From the NCBI GenBank assembly GCA_013115135.1, contig JABANP010000948.1, positions 1 to 10,969 on the forward strand: a stretch of 10,969 nucleotides of DNA, read 5' to 3'. Below, piece after piece: positions 1 to 8,267 of this stretch (positions are counted from its first letter, which is position 1; every line of letters starts with the position of its first letter). The DNA is from Perkinsus olseni. Taxonomy: Eukaryota; Perkinsozoa; Perkinsida; Perkinsidae. A program made the translations under genes and the position numbers. Under the pieces are notes generated by a model that made no database searches, was not told the origin of the DNA, and saw nothing but the letters and a program-made list of their open reading frames with translations.

Positions 1-252
1 TTCGACATGAACTTGGCCTACAATGGTACATCTTATCGCGTCGGGTCTATCCCATATGACATGAAGGATCAACGCACTACTGAGCTGGGATGTTGGGTCT
101 ACATCGCTATAGATGTGCTGGTTCGCCTGCCGAAGCCGGTCAAAGAGCACGTGGGACTCTCACTGCTCTACTTCGACAAAGGCTCTCTGACGCTTCCGGT
201 AAAGTTCAAAGGTCAAGCGACCGAAACCATTGCAGCTTTCAAAAAGCAGTAG
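1..252 (+). CDS. 3' end of an unrecognised protein-coding gene
   Basis: The frame is open from the first base of the window to a TAG at 250-252 and gives 83 residues, so the start lies outside the window. The peptide is mixed and looks globular: it has a hydrophobic stretch (WVYIAIDVLVRLP) followed by a lysine-rich end (AAFKKQ). I do not recognise a family. ATG codons at 7 and 61 could in principle start a short protein, but a C-terminal exon of a longer gene is more likely because the frame is open upstream. Codon use is balanced, unlike the C-rich third positions of the retrotransposon further on. The neighbouring coiled-coil gene ends facing it, so the two are convergent with about 790 bp between them. 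Confidence 0.5.
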   Translation, partial: FDMNLAYNGTSYRVGSIPYDMKDQRTTELGCWVYIAIDVLVRLPKPVKEHVGLSLLYFDKGSLTLPVKFKGQATETIAAFKKQ

Positions 253-990
253 ACCCCGTGATCATGCTTCGTCCCATGATAATGTCCACATAGGAACCCT
301 GTGTTGCTGTGGTTTGTGCCAAGCATCGGTCCATATTATCAAAGTTTATAAACAACTTATCATTCAAACAATTGATGTTGAGTACTTTATCAATAGAGTC
401 GGCAAGGCCGATTCTGGGCTACAGGCTCCTAGTTGACCACGCTATTCTCATCATACCACCGCGACCTTCCTCTCTTGTCAAACTACGGATGAACGACAAC
501 TCTGTGGGTAGCTTGAGACCGGAGTTGCTCGGCCTTGAAGAAACTCTCCACCTTATTCGAGAGCGATCCATGCGGGACTGGTCATCAGCCACTGATACTG
601 TCCGCTATAAAATATGGTGTTAGCTTTTGGATATGAGGAGCTCTGGTATAGAATGGGCTCTTTCGGCGTAAATACTCTACTTCAAACACGCGACGCTGTC
701 ACAAAACCTCCCGTGCCAGCACAAAACTGCGCTGCTGTTAAGTTCTATTAGCCTCCCGACAGCAGCTGCTGCGCAGCTGTTATGACGATACTGTGCAAGC
801 GAGCGCACGGCGAGCTAACTGCGGTACAATCAGGCGCTAGTCAGGTTGACGAGGGCTGCACCGGGCTGTCGGGGCTGTTAAACCGTTCCTTCGTTCACGC
901 TATTCGTATTATACTGAAAGCGTTTTTCAGCAGCCGACCTCACTGCTTTCACTAAGTAACTCAAACTGATCACAGGTTCGAAACTATTTA
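253..990. other. intergenic stretch without a supported gene
   Basis: I see no recognisable coding region, tRNA or rRNA here. A 104-codon frame at 309-623 on the + strand has no family resemblance. A TATAAAAT string lies at 606-613, but no gene follows it. Around 707-782 there is an imperfect local duplication: CCTCCCG at 707 and 752, then GCGCTGCTGTTA at 729 and GCGCAGCTGTTA at 771. The second copy sits in a CAGCTG-rich, partly palindromic patch. The stretch probably holds the 3' ends of the two convergent flanking genes. Confidence 0.4.
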
Positions 991-1039
991 TTAAAAATTG
1001 GCTGGTGCGAACCGCAACAAGCGATAGCATAGTACGAAA

Positions 1040-2710
1040 TTATTTATGTACGGTATTATTGACTTGTAATCGAGGAACTTGCATAGATACGTAAACTCCC
1101 CTCTTCCCTTCCTCTTGATTGTGTGCTTCCACCCGAATGTACTGCGCCCTCGGATTCTCTCGTAGTCTTCGATCAGAGAGGCCGATACCTGCGCTCGCAT
1201 TCGGCCCCACTTCTCCCTTGGCAAAAGCGACACGGTCGATGTACGCGACGAAATTCATGGGCTCCCCGAAAGACGATATGACTTTGATAAGATGCCTAGA
1301 CGTCCTGGAGCTATATCGCTCATACACGAGCTGAAGCTTCCTGGTGCGTGTACTGCGCAGGGAGATGTTTTTGGCCGACAGACCTGTCGAATTACTCGCG
1401 AGTACACCAGTTGTCATGCCAGGTTACCACTATTTTTATCCTCAGTACTGGACCCGATTTTATCTCTTGATTTATTCGCAAGTACCTAAGACGACCGGTC
1501 GAAAGGATGTCCATAACAGCGAGAAGCAACCTGTACTCACTTACTTCGCGGAAGTGTGATTTTATCGTGTCTGTTCTCACCTTCTTAGAGGGATTTCCAT
1601 GCGCTTCATTTGAACTTTCGGAATAGGTGCCATAGTATTCCTGAACAGCGGTGTGCGCGATTGAGAGGGAATGTACCTCACGCTCTCATCATCCTCCTGG
1701 GAATGCTCATCAGCCGTGCCATCCGAATGAAAGGCTTCTTCACCTGATGCATCCGACTGCTTACCGGTCTGAAATGAAGCTGCTATGTAGGTATACATGA
1801 TAATTTTGAATAGAGCAGGTGGCTATTATGCATTACGCTCTGGTTCTGCTCCCCTATTATCCTCTTGAGATCCGCGATTTCCTTATCTTTCAACGAAATG
1901 GATCGTTTTAGGTCTTCGACATCATTTTCGAGGTTAGACCGGAAATCATATTCATACCGTTTCTGTGACAAGAAACGCGTAACAGATCACCCACAGATAA
2001 AGTCGGCAGATAATTACCTCTTCAATGTGCTCCTTGTTTTCCTCCTCGAGCTTCTTCAGCTGCAGCTGAAGATCTGCCGTCTGAAAGAGAATCAATGACT
2101 CCAGACTTATCCAGTAGAAGCGCAAAAGTTTTTCCCTAGGCCGGTGGCCACGACATCTTCACAGTCATTTTCCTGTGCCAGACTGCCGAGCTTCCCACAA
2201 TACCTCACCTGAAGTTTATGGTTCTTGACGTTCTCACGCATACCTCGTATCTGAATCCCGAGATCCTCGTTGGTCCGCTTCAACACTGCCTCGTTTCGAA
2301 TCTGAACAAACGAAATGTGTTCGGGAAGAAACGGTAGGCACTCATGAATAACTCACCAGCGCGGCACATCTGCTTGTAGCCCCGTCCAGCAAGCTTTTAG
2401 TCTCGACAAGCTAAAATGAAGGGATAAGCGGATGAAAGAATAATTGCTGCATAGTATTGGGGAATGCAACACGTCTGCCAAGATGTACCGCCAAAGCCTA
2501 CCTTCTCCCTCTCAGTCTTCATCTGCCGTTTCATTGCCCTGGTTTCTGTTCGGAGGGATTCCACTTCAGCCTGAAGTGGCTCCTCTTCAGATCTTCGTTT
2601 TTGGCTTTCTCTTTTCAGATCCTTCATCTCATTTTCCATCTCCGCAATCCGCAGCCGCAAGGTAGCGTTCTCCTCTCCCTGGAAAGCATCATTTCTCACC
2701 GCCGGTTTAA
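1040..2710 (-). CDS. multi-exon coiled-coil protein, 5' end missing
   Basis: Reading the minus strand, I can chain exons 2710-2502, 2410-2357, 2301-2209, 2080-2018, 1962-1837, 1768-1581, 1530-1486 and 1352(or 1340)-1040. The introns are GT-AG, of 91, 55, 128, 55, 68, 50 and 133 (or 145) bp, and all phases fit. The first five exons encode a highly charged heptad-like helix rich in E, K, R, L and Q (for example LRLRIAEMENEMKDLKRES and LQLQLKKLEEEN), a typical coiled coil. The sixth exon is acidic and Ser-rich, probably disordered. The last exon is a basic, possibly globular tail ending in TVHK. About 363 residues are visible. No initiator ATG is in frame: the frame runs from a likely acceptor at 2712-2711 and an in-frame TGA lies upstream, so earlier exons must lie elsewhere, perhaps beyond the satellite. 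The acceptor of the last intron is uncertain. Coiled coils give no specific function (cytoskeletal, centrosomal or Golgi roles are all possible). Confidence 0.65.
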
Positions 2711-2747
2711 CTGTTAAACTTTTAAACTTAGCGTGTCGTCACGACAC
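2705..2747. repeat. two perfect 15-bp palindromes at the satellite edge
   Basis: GTTTAAC-T-GTTAAAC occupies 2705-2719 and GTGTCGT-C-ACGACAC occupies 2733-2747. Both have 7-bp arms around one base. The second is bracketed by a 9-bp direct repeat, ACTTAGCGT, at 2726-2734 and 2752-2760, and the second copy runs into the first satellite unit. The first palindrome overlaps the likely splice acceptor of the coiled-coil gene. Role unknown. Confidence 0.6.
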
Positions 2748-2758
2748 TGTCACTTAGC

Positions 2759-4297
2759 GTCATCTACTAGGAATGACTGGTGTGCTGTATCAATTCTAAC
2801 CGTCATCTACTAGGAATGACTGGTGTGTTGTATCAATTCTAACCGTCTTCCATGAGTGATGACTGGTGTGTTGTATCAATTCTAACCGTCATCTACTAGG
2901 AATGACTGGTGTGTTGTATCAATTCTAACCGTCATCTATTAGTGATGACTGGTGTGTTGTATCAATTCTAACCGTCATCTACTAGGAATGACTGGTGTGC
3001 TGTATCAATTCTAACCGTCTTCCATGAGTGATGACTGGTGTGTTGTATCAATTCTAACCGTCTTCCATGAGTGATGACTGCTGTGTTGTATCAATTCTAA
3101 CCGTCATCCATTAGTGATGACTGGTGTGTTGTATCAATTCTAACCGTCATCTATTAGTGATGACTGGTGTGTTGTATCAATTCTAACCGTCATCTACTAG
3201 GAATGACTGGTGTGTTGTATCAATTCTAACCGTCATCTACTAGGAATGACTGGTGTGTTGTATCAATTCTAACCGTCATCTACTAGGAATGACTGGTGTG
3301 CTGTATCAATTCTAACCGTCTTCCATGAGTGATGACTGCTGTGTTGTATCAATTCTAACCGTCTTCCATGAGTGATGACTGGTGTGTTGTATCAATTCTA
3401 ACCGTCATCTACTAGGAATGACTGGTGTGTTGTATCAATTCTAACCGTCATCTATTAGTGATGACTGGTGTGTTGTATCAATTCTAACCGTCATCCATTA
3501 GTGATGACTGGTGTGTTGTATCAATTCTAACCGTCTTCCATGAGTGATGACTGCTGTGCTGTATCAATTCTAACCGTCTTCCATGAGTGATGACTGCTGT
3601 GTTGTATCAATTCTAACCGTCTTCCATGAGTGATGACTGGTGTGTTGTATCAATTCTAACCGTCATCTACTAGGAATGACTGGTGTGTTGTATCAATTCT
3701 AACCGTCATCTATTAGTGATGACTGGTGTGTTGTATCAATTCTAACCGTCTTCCATGAGTGATGACTGCTGTGTTGTATCAATTCTAACCGTCTTCCATG
3801 AGTGATGACTGGTGTGTTGTATCAATTCTAACCGTCTTCCATGAGTGACGACTGGTGTGTTGTATCAATTCTAACCGTCATCTACTAGGAATGACTGGTG
3901 TGTTGTATCAATTCTAACCGTCATCTATTAGTGATGACTGGTGTGTTGTATCAATTCTAACCGTCATCCATTAGTGATGACTGGTGTGTTGTATCAATTC
4001 TAACCGTCTTCCATGAGTGATGACTGCTGTGTTGTATCAATTCTAACCGTCTTCCATGAGTGATGACTGGTGTGTTGTATCAATTCTAACCGTCATCTAC
4101 TAGGAATGACTGGTGTGTTGTATCAATTCTAACCGTCATCTATTAGTGATGACTGGTGTGTTGTATCAATTCTAACCGTCTTCCATGAGTGATGACTGCT
4201 GTGTTGTATCAATTGTAACCGTCTTCCATGAGTGATGACTGGCGTGTTGTATCAATTCTAACCGTCTTCCATGAGTGACGACTGGTGTGTTGTATCA
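2759..4297. repeat. 43-bp minisatellite, left block
   Basis: There are 35 complete units of exactly 43 bp (starts at 2759 + 43k) with no indel, followed by 34 bp of a thirty-sixth unit (4264-4297) cut by the retrotransposon. The constant half of each unit is close to GTGTTGTATCAATTCTAACC. The variable half falls into four classes by its first bases: A (GTCATCTACTAGGAATGAC), B (GTCTTCCATGAGTGATGAC, with a CTGCTG subtype B'), C (GTCATCTATTAGTGATGAC) and D (GTCATCCATTAGTGATGAC). Some units read GCTGTATCA in place of GTTGTATCA. The unit is not a multiple of three, so coding use is unlikely. Classes C and D carry 6-bp inverted arms, GTCATC and GATGAC. The block begins about 50 bp upstream (minus sense) of the coiled-coil gene's first visible exon. 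Confidence 0.97.
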
Positions 4298-4457
4298 GCA
4301 CTTCGACGAAGGGCGATACGATGTAGCGAGCCGCGCCCCGACCTCGTCCCCGGACGAGCGCGCCTCTCCGGGCGCGCGTGCCAAACCATAGCTATGGCCA
4401 AAGGCCGCACGGGGGCTCCCCTCGTCGGCAAGCCCCTGATAAGCTCAACCCACCCCG
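4290..4457 (+). repeat. A1: left copy of split direct repeat A
   Basis: This 168-bp sequence begins at the TTGTATCA core and ends in CCCACCCCG. It recurs without a visible difference at 9552-9719. It is GC-rich after the first 40 bp, with a perfect 12-bp palindrome CCATAGCTATGG at 4386-4397 followed by GGCC-AAA-GGCC. The first 8 bp are shared with the satellite and may belong to the target. In related elements these ends hold the recombinase site and possibly promoter or priming signals; which of these apply here cannot be seen. Confidence 0.93.
4292..4319 (+). promoter_or_regulatory. nested inverted repeat at the left end, possible recombinase site
   Basis: GTATC (4292-4296) pairs with GATAC (4315-4319), and inside it CTTCG (4301-4305) pairs with CGAAG (4307-4311) around one A. 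The outer arm overlaps the TTGTATCA crossover core. The same structure recurs at the internal B1/A2 joint (9554-9581). A role as recombinase binding site or as an RNA hairpin is inference from position. Confidence 0.45.
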
Positions 4458-4729
4458 ACCCTCGGACCCCCGTCAACTAGGTCCAGGTTGCCCTCGCCGG
4501 TCGGGCCTCCACTTCGGGGTTCTCGTCGCCTTGAGTGATCACCGTGACTCTTCATATCCGAGTCACCATCGCCTCTCTGCTCTGAATGCGGTTCCCCCGC
4601 TCGAGCCGGGAGCTTTCGTCGACATTTGATCACTCTCTATCTCTCCCTCCAGATTTGTGCTTCCTGCAAGCATGGCTCGTCGTGAAAACCATACTGTGTA
4701 AGTTCTATTCTTCTCCCCTCCCGTCGCCA
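4458..4729 (+). other. element leader with a short upstream ORF and strong splice donor
   Basis: This 272-bp stretch lies between A1 and the chosen ORF1 start. It contains a 9-codon ORF from ATG at 4672 to TAA at 4699-4701. The end of that ORF overlaps GTAAGT at 4698-4703, a strong donor match, followed by a pyrimidine run. Splicing to the AG at 4745-4746 would join the short ORF in phase to the ORF1 frame and remove the ORF1 ATG at 4730. No clear TATA box is seen. Confidence 0.35.
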
Positions 4730-5725
4730 ATGGCCAAGCGACAGAGCCCGCGACCCCTCGCCGCCAAAAGATCACAACCTTCTCGCCGAAGTTCTCAACG
4801 GAGGTCACCTCGCTTCCTCACTCAGCGGTCCTCCCACGCCACCACACCTAGCCAGCCTAAGTCCGCTCCGGCTATGCCTTCAACATCGGCTGCAAGCCCC
4901 CCTATAGCTCACCTCGTCAATCCCAACCCGGCGACACCGCCCCCCCTCTCTGGTCTTCTAGGCCCCCCAGCCGCTCCCATGCACGCGGAGCACGACATCT
5001 CAGCCTCTGATCACGACTCTCAGACATGGGCCTACCTTCAAGCGGGTGCTCTCCACCCTCCACCTACTCAGGCTCATCCCGCTCTCATCTGGCCACCACC
5101 ACAACACACTGCTACACCCACCTCCTCTCCCGACACTCCCTCGATCCCCGGGTACCTCGTAGCTGACCTCCCCAAGTCAACGGCCTTGAGCGCCTTCCTC
5201 GACCGCGACTGGTGCGACTTCATCCCTCCTTCCTGGCGCCGAGTTAAGCACATCGACAAGTCACAACCTGCTTCTCTCTCTTCTCTGAGCGCCATCATGA
5301 TGGCTGGACTCGGCCTCTCGGCCAGGTTGGCTCTGAGTGGTGTCATTAGTCCCGTAATCTGCATCGCCCTTCAAGGACGTCTAACGGACGCCTCCTACGG
5401 CAGAGACGGGACACTAAGAGCCAGGTTCCTCCTAGAGAGCGCCTTAACCGAATTACTTTCGATTGTCATCGAAAGGCGCTGTCCAGATTATAACCTCTCT
5501 TCTCCTTGCCAACGCTGCATTGCCCTTGAAGAAGCCTTGTGCAGATTTACGGGGTTCACGGCTCCTCCCCCTCAAGCTCCTGCTGCAAAGGGTGGCAAAG
5601 GCAAAGGCGGTAAAGGCTCCCGTTACGGGACAGACCCCGCCTCCGCCCACCACTCTGCCTCTGCCTCTAGTACCCCGTTACCCACCTCCGACCCCCACCC
5701 CCCGAAGCAAGAGCAACAACACTGA
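4730..5725 (+). CDS. ORF1, Gag-like protein of the retrotransposon
   Basis: From ATG at 4730 (context GCCAATGG) this gives 331 residues; the frame is open further upstream, to at least an ATG at 4586. The N-terminal 60 or so residues are basic and rich in Ser and Arg. Residues 60-140 are Pro/Ser-rich and probably disordered. About 142-276 look like a folded helical domain with conserved-looking W, R and C positions and a cysteine cluster (C251, C260, C263, C271) that does not fit a CCHC knuckle. Residues 287-298 are a Lys/Gly tract (KGGKGKGGKGSR), which would suit nucleic-acid binding. Position before the RT, size and composition suggest a Gag-like structural protein, but I see no recognised Gag domain. 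It ends at TGA 5723-5725, and ORF2 lies in the same frame beyond it. Confidence 0.7.
   Translation: MAKRQSPRPLAAKRSQPSRRSSQRRSPRFLTQRSSHATTPSQPKSAPAMPSTSAASPPIAHLVNPNPATPPPLSGLLGPPAAPMHAEHDISASDHDSQTWAYLQAGALHPPPTQAHPALIWPPPQHTATPTSSPDTPSIPGYLVADLPKSTALSAFLDRDWCDFIPPSWRRVKHIDKSQPASLSSLSAIMMAGLGLSARLALSGVISPVICIALQGRLTDASYGRDGTLRARFLLESALTELLSIVIERRCPDYNLSSPCQRCIALEEALCRFTGFTAPPPQAPAAKGGKGKGGKGSRYGTDPASAHHSASASSTPLPTSDPHPPKQEQQH
5723..5725 (+). other. in-frame TGA separating ORF1 and ORF2
   Basis: ORF1 and ORF2 are in the same frame. After this TGA (next codon GGG) the frame stays open for 103 codons before the first ATG of ORF2 at 6035, and then on to 8224. This could be a readthrough signal that yields a Gag-Pol fusion, or an untranslated spacer in C-rich DNA where stops are rare. 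Confidence 0.4.
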
Positions 5726-6034
5726 GGGAGCTATCTTCCACGGTTGCCCTACCCACCTGAGCTTTATCACGACTTCTTTATCATACTCTCCTGTACACTT
5801 TCTCTCAGCTCAGTCGTCGATACAGATTCATCCAACCTGTCTTTTGACCTGCACTGTGCAGGCAGTACACTTCCCTCACTTAAAATCCCCTTTCACAACC
5901 TCCGTCCCCACGGCCTTGCGTTGCCAAGGACGCCGCCTCGTTCCGGAGGTGCTTCTCGGCGAGGGACCCTCGAGATTCGCCCTACTCCCCGCCCTTCCCA
6001 GTGTCAGTCCTGCCGTTCCCCTCTACCCCCCATC

Positions 6035-8224
6035 ATGTCATCAAGTCCTACTAATCAGCCAGCTAGGTCTCTTCCACGCAAGCGATCTCGTCGTGGGACG
6101 AGAAGTTGGTGTACGACTACCAAGAGACTCTTACAACATGCCCTTCACAGAGCAGACGTCTCCTCTCTCCTCGAGATCGTCATCATCGACGACCTACTTG
6201 TCCTTCGCCCACGACTTCCTTCACAGTGTACGTACGGTTACCCCTACGAAGGTACTTCTCGTGAATCCCTGCGCCTCTTCACCAACGCCTTTGCCACTGC
6301 TACGTCCGTCGAACAACACATAGATGCTGCTATCCACGCCCCTCTCTGCTTCGGAGGCCACCCTATCCTCCCCAGCATGCTCCTAGGCACGATCGCCATC
6401 CATCGCTTTGTCGACCCACTCATCATCAACGAAGTCAGAATCCACAACGAGGCCAGGCTTCGCATCATCCTAGACGACTGGACATCTCGTTCCTCCGCAC
6501 CGCTCTCTCAAGCCTCCCCTCACTGGCGCCTCCGCAACATCAACTACTTGGTCGCCCTTACTAACTACATCGACTCAACTGTCGTAGAAGACCTCCACCA
6601 CGGTTTCCCCCAGATCGGTACCATCCCCTCCGGCCACCTCTTCCCTCCAGCGGCCAAGCCCAAACATGCCATTGGTGGCAGGGAACAGATGTCGTTCACT
6701 GACACCGACGCTAAGGATATCCACCGCTACCTCCTCCGCACTGCGTCCGATGATCCAGAACTACGCCAAGCCGTCATCTCGGACGTCCGCGATGAGTGTT
6801 CGAAAGGCCGGGCACTCGGTCCCTTCCCCCTCTCTACTTGGAAAGACCACTGCGCCTTCTGCTCTCCAGTGTTCCCTATCCGTCAAACCGACAAGATCCG
6901 TCTAATATCTAACTATTCCTATCGCGTCCGAGGCTCAGGGTCCCGCCCAAGTCATCGTCACTGCTTCAATGACTTCTGCACCACCTTACACAAAGTATCC
7001 TTGCCACGGCTGTCACACGTGGCACTAGCTGCCTCGATGTTAGGCGACGAGCCCAAGCACATCTCACGGACTGATCTGGAAGGCGCCTACCGCCAAGTCA
7101 GGATGAATCCGACCGACACTGTCTACTCAGCCGGTATCTTTCTGGACTCCAACTTGGATCCGTGCATTGTCATCCCCTTGGTCCTAACGTTTGGAGCCGT
7201 GGGAAGTGTTACAAACTTTTTAAGGGTTGGCGAACTCCATGCTCACATTGCCCGCGCCGTCTTCCTGGTGAATGCTTTCAGTTATCTAGATGACTTTTTC
7301 CCCATCAGCCCACCATCATTGAGTGCTTCCGCACTGTCCAGCATTCACTTCACCATGGAGTTCTGCACAGGGGCCCGCATCAAACACGCCAAGGACATAC
7401 CTCCCGCCACCAAGAACTTGCTTCTTGGTCTCATCGTCGACTTGAGCAACGGCGGTTTCTGCATCTCCTTGGACGACTCTAGACGCCAACACCTCATCCA
7501 CGCTCTGTTCGAGCTCAAAACCGGTCATCACAAGATATCGTCCAAGCTTGCTGGTAAGCTTAGCTTCGCGGCCGAGGCATTCCTGGGTAGAGCTGGGCGC
7601 GGATTCATCCGCTCCCTCATTCGCTCCTCCCTAGGCCTGAAGGTTCCTAGAGAAACCCTTACCACTTGTATCGACTCCCTCCTCTACATGTTTCATCACT
7701 CCACAGCGTTCACCAGAGACCTCATTGCCGAAGTCCGACTTGCTCCTCGACGTTTAGTCTGTTATGCCGATGCCACCGGCCATGGTAAACTCGGCATATA
7801 CCTCCCTCCCTCTAGCTCCTACACTTCCCAGTTCGGAGTCGCAGACTTACCCGTCTCATCACAAGCTTCTACCAACCACATTAACCTCCTAGAACTCCTT
7901 GCTGGCTCCGCTGCCGTGCACACCTTCGCCTACCTACTTCCCCCCGGTACAGCATTCATGGTACTTTTCCTCGACAACACCGTCGCAGAGTCTCTGATCT
8001 ACACTGGGTCTAGTGCATCTCCACGTCTGAACTTAGCCGCTTCCCTCTTCTGGCTAGACATTGCCACACTGCCTATCTACAACGTCTTCGTCAGTCGAGT
8101 CGGCTCGGCTCTCAACCCAGCAGATGCCGTCAGTCGTGAGTCTTTCTCTCAACCTTGGCTTGCCGATTCCACTCGGGTCACAGTTGCGTTACCTACTTGG
8201 GCTAATACAGTCTCAGCCTCATAA
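6035..8224 (+). CDS. ORF2, reverse transcriptase and RNase H
   Basis: This ORF gives 729 residues from the first in-frame ATG. It copies element RNA into DNA and degrades the template RNA. The RT domain shows a finger motif RLISNYS near residue 290, motif A DLEGAYRQV with Asp347, motif B FGAVGS at 386, and motif C YLDD at 417-420, so both catalytic Asp are present. RNase H follows: YADAT (Asp579), LLELLAG (Glu620), LFLDNT (Asp647) and NPADAVSR (Asp697), a full acidic set typical of the DIRS order. The N-terminal 200 residues are basic at first (RKRSRRGTRSW) and otherwise unassigned. No aspartic protease or DDE integrase is seen, as expected for the group. The frame is open for 103 codons upstream to the ORF1 stop, so the true start may lie earlier or depend on readthrough. 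Its 3' end overlaps the ORF3 frame. Confidence 0.92.
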   Translation: MSSSPTNQPARSLPRKRSRRGTRSWCTTTKRLLQHALHRADVSSLLEIVIIDDLLVLRPRLPSQCTYGYPYEGTSRESLRLFTNAFATATSVEQHIDAAIHAPLCFGGHPILPSMLLGTIAIHRFVDPLIINEVRIHNEARLRIILDDWTSRSSAPLSQASPHWRLRNINYLVALTNYIDSTVVEDLHHGFPQIGTIPSGHLFPPAAKPKHAIGGREQMSFTDTDAKDIHRYLLRTASDDPELRQAVISDVRDECSKGRALGPFPLSTWKDHCAFCSPVFPIRQTDKIRLISNYSYRVRGSGSRPSHRHCFNDFCTTLHKVSLPRLSHVALAASMLGDEPKHISRTDLEGAYRQVRMNPTDTVYSAGIFLDSNLDPCIVIPLVLTFGAVGSVTNFLRVGELHAHIARAVFLVNAFSYLDDFFPISPPSLSASALSSIHFTMEFCTGARIKHAKDIPPATKNLLLGLIVDLSNGGFCISLDDSRRQHLIHALFELKTGHHKISSKLAGKLSFAAEAFLGRAGRGFIRSLIRSSLGLKVPRETLTTCIDSLLYMFHHSTAFTRDLIAEVRLAPRRLVCYADATGHGKLGIYLPPSSSYTSQFGVADLPVSSQASTNHINLLELLAGSAAVHTFAYLLPPGTAFMVLFLDNTVAESLIYTGSSASPRLNLAASLFWLDIATLPIYNVFVSRVGSALNPADAVSRESFSQPWLADSTRVTVALPTWANTVSAS

Positions 8225-8267
8225 TATAACCTATTCTCTTCACAGCAGCTTTCTTGTTGCGTTCCCC

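Noticed and set aside
309..623. 104-codon + strand frame
   Set aside because: No similarity to a family, no convincing start context and no splice model; it could be chance.
991..1233. 80-codon minus-strand frame overlapping the last coiled-coil exon
   Set aside because: It is in another phase than the exon chain; the frame ending at 1040 fits the upstream exon when the last intron ends at 1353 or 1341.
1865..2717. + strand frames over the coiled-coil gene (1865-2098, 2444-2665, 2457-2717)
   Set aside because: They are antisense to exons with heptad patterns, and they cross well-placed introns of the minus-strand gene.
2759..4297. CRISPR array
   Set aside because: The 43-bp units are contiguous with related variable halves and no unique spacers; nearby genes have introns and there are no cas genes.
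4258..4476. minus-strand frame over the left repeat (and its twin at 9517-9816)
   Set aside because: These are antisense to the GC-rich repeat A; they appear twice only because the repeat does, and part of the reading is satellite.
5463..6323. 286-codon + strand frame overlapping ORF1 and ORF2
   Set aside because: It has no ATG at its start and overlaps coding frames in C-rich DNA where stops are rare. Linking ORF1 to ORF2 through it would need two frameshifts, although they already share a frame.
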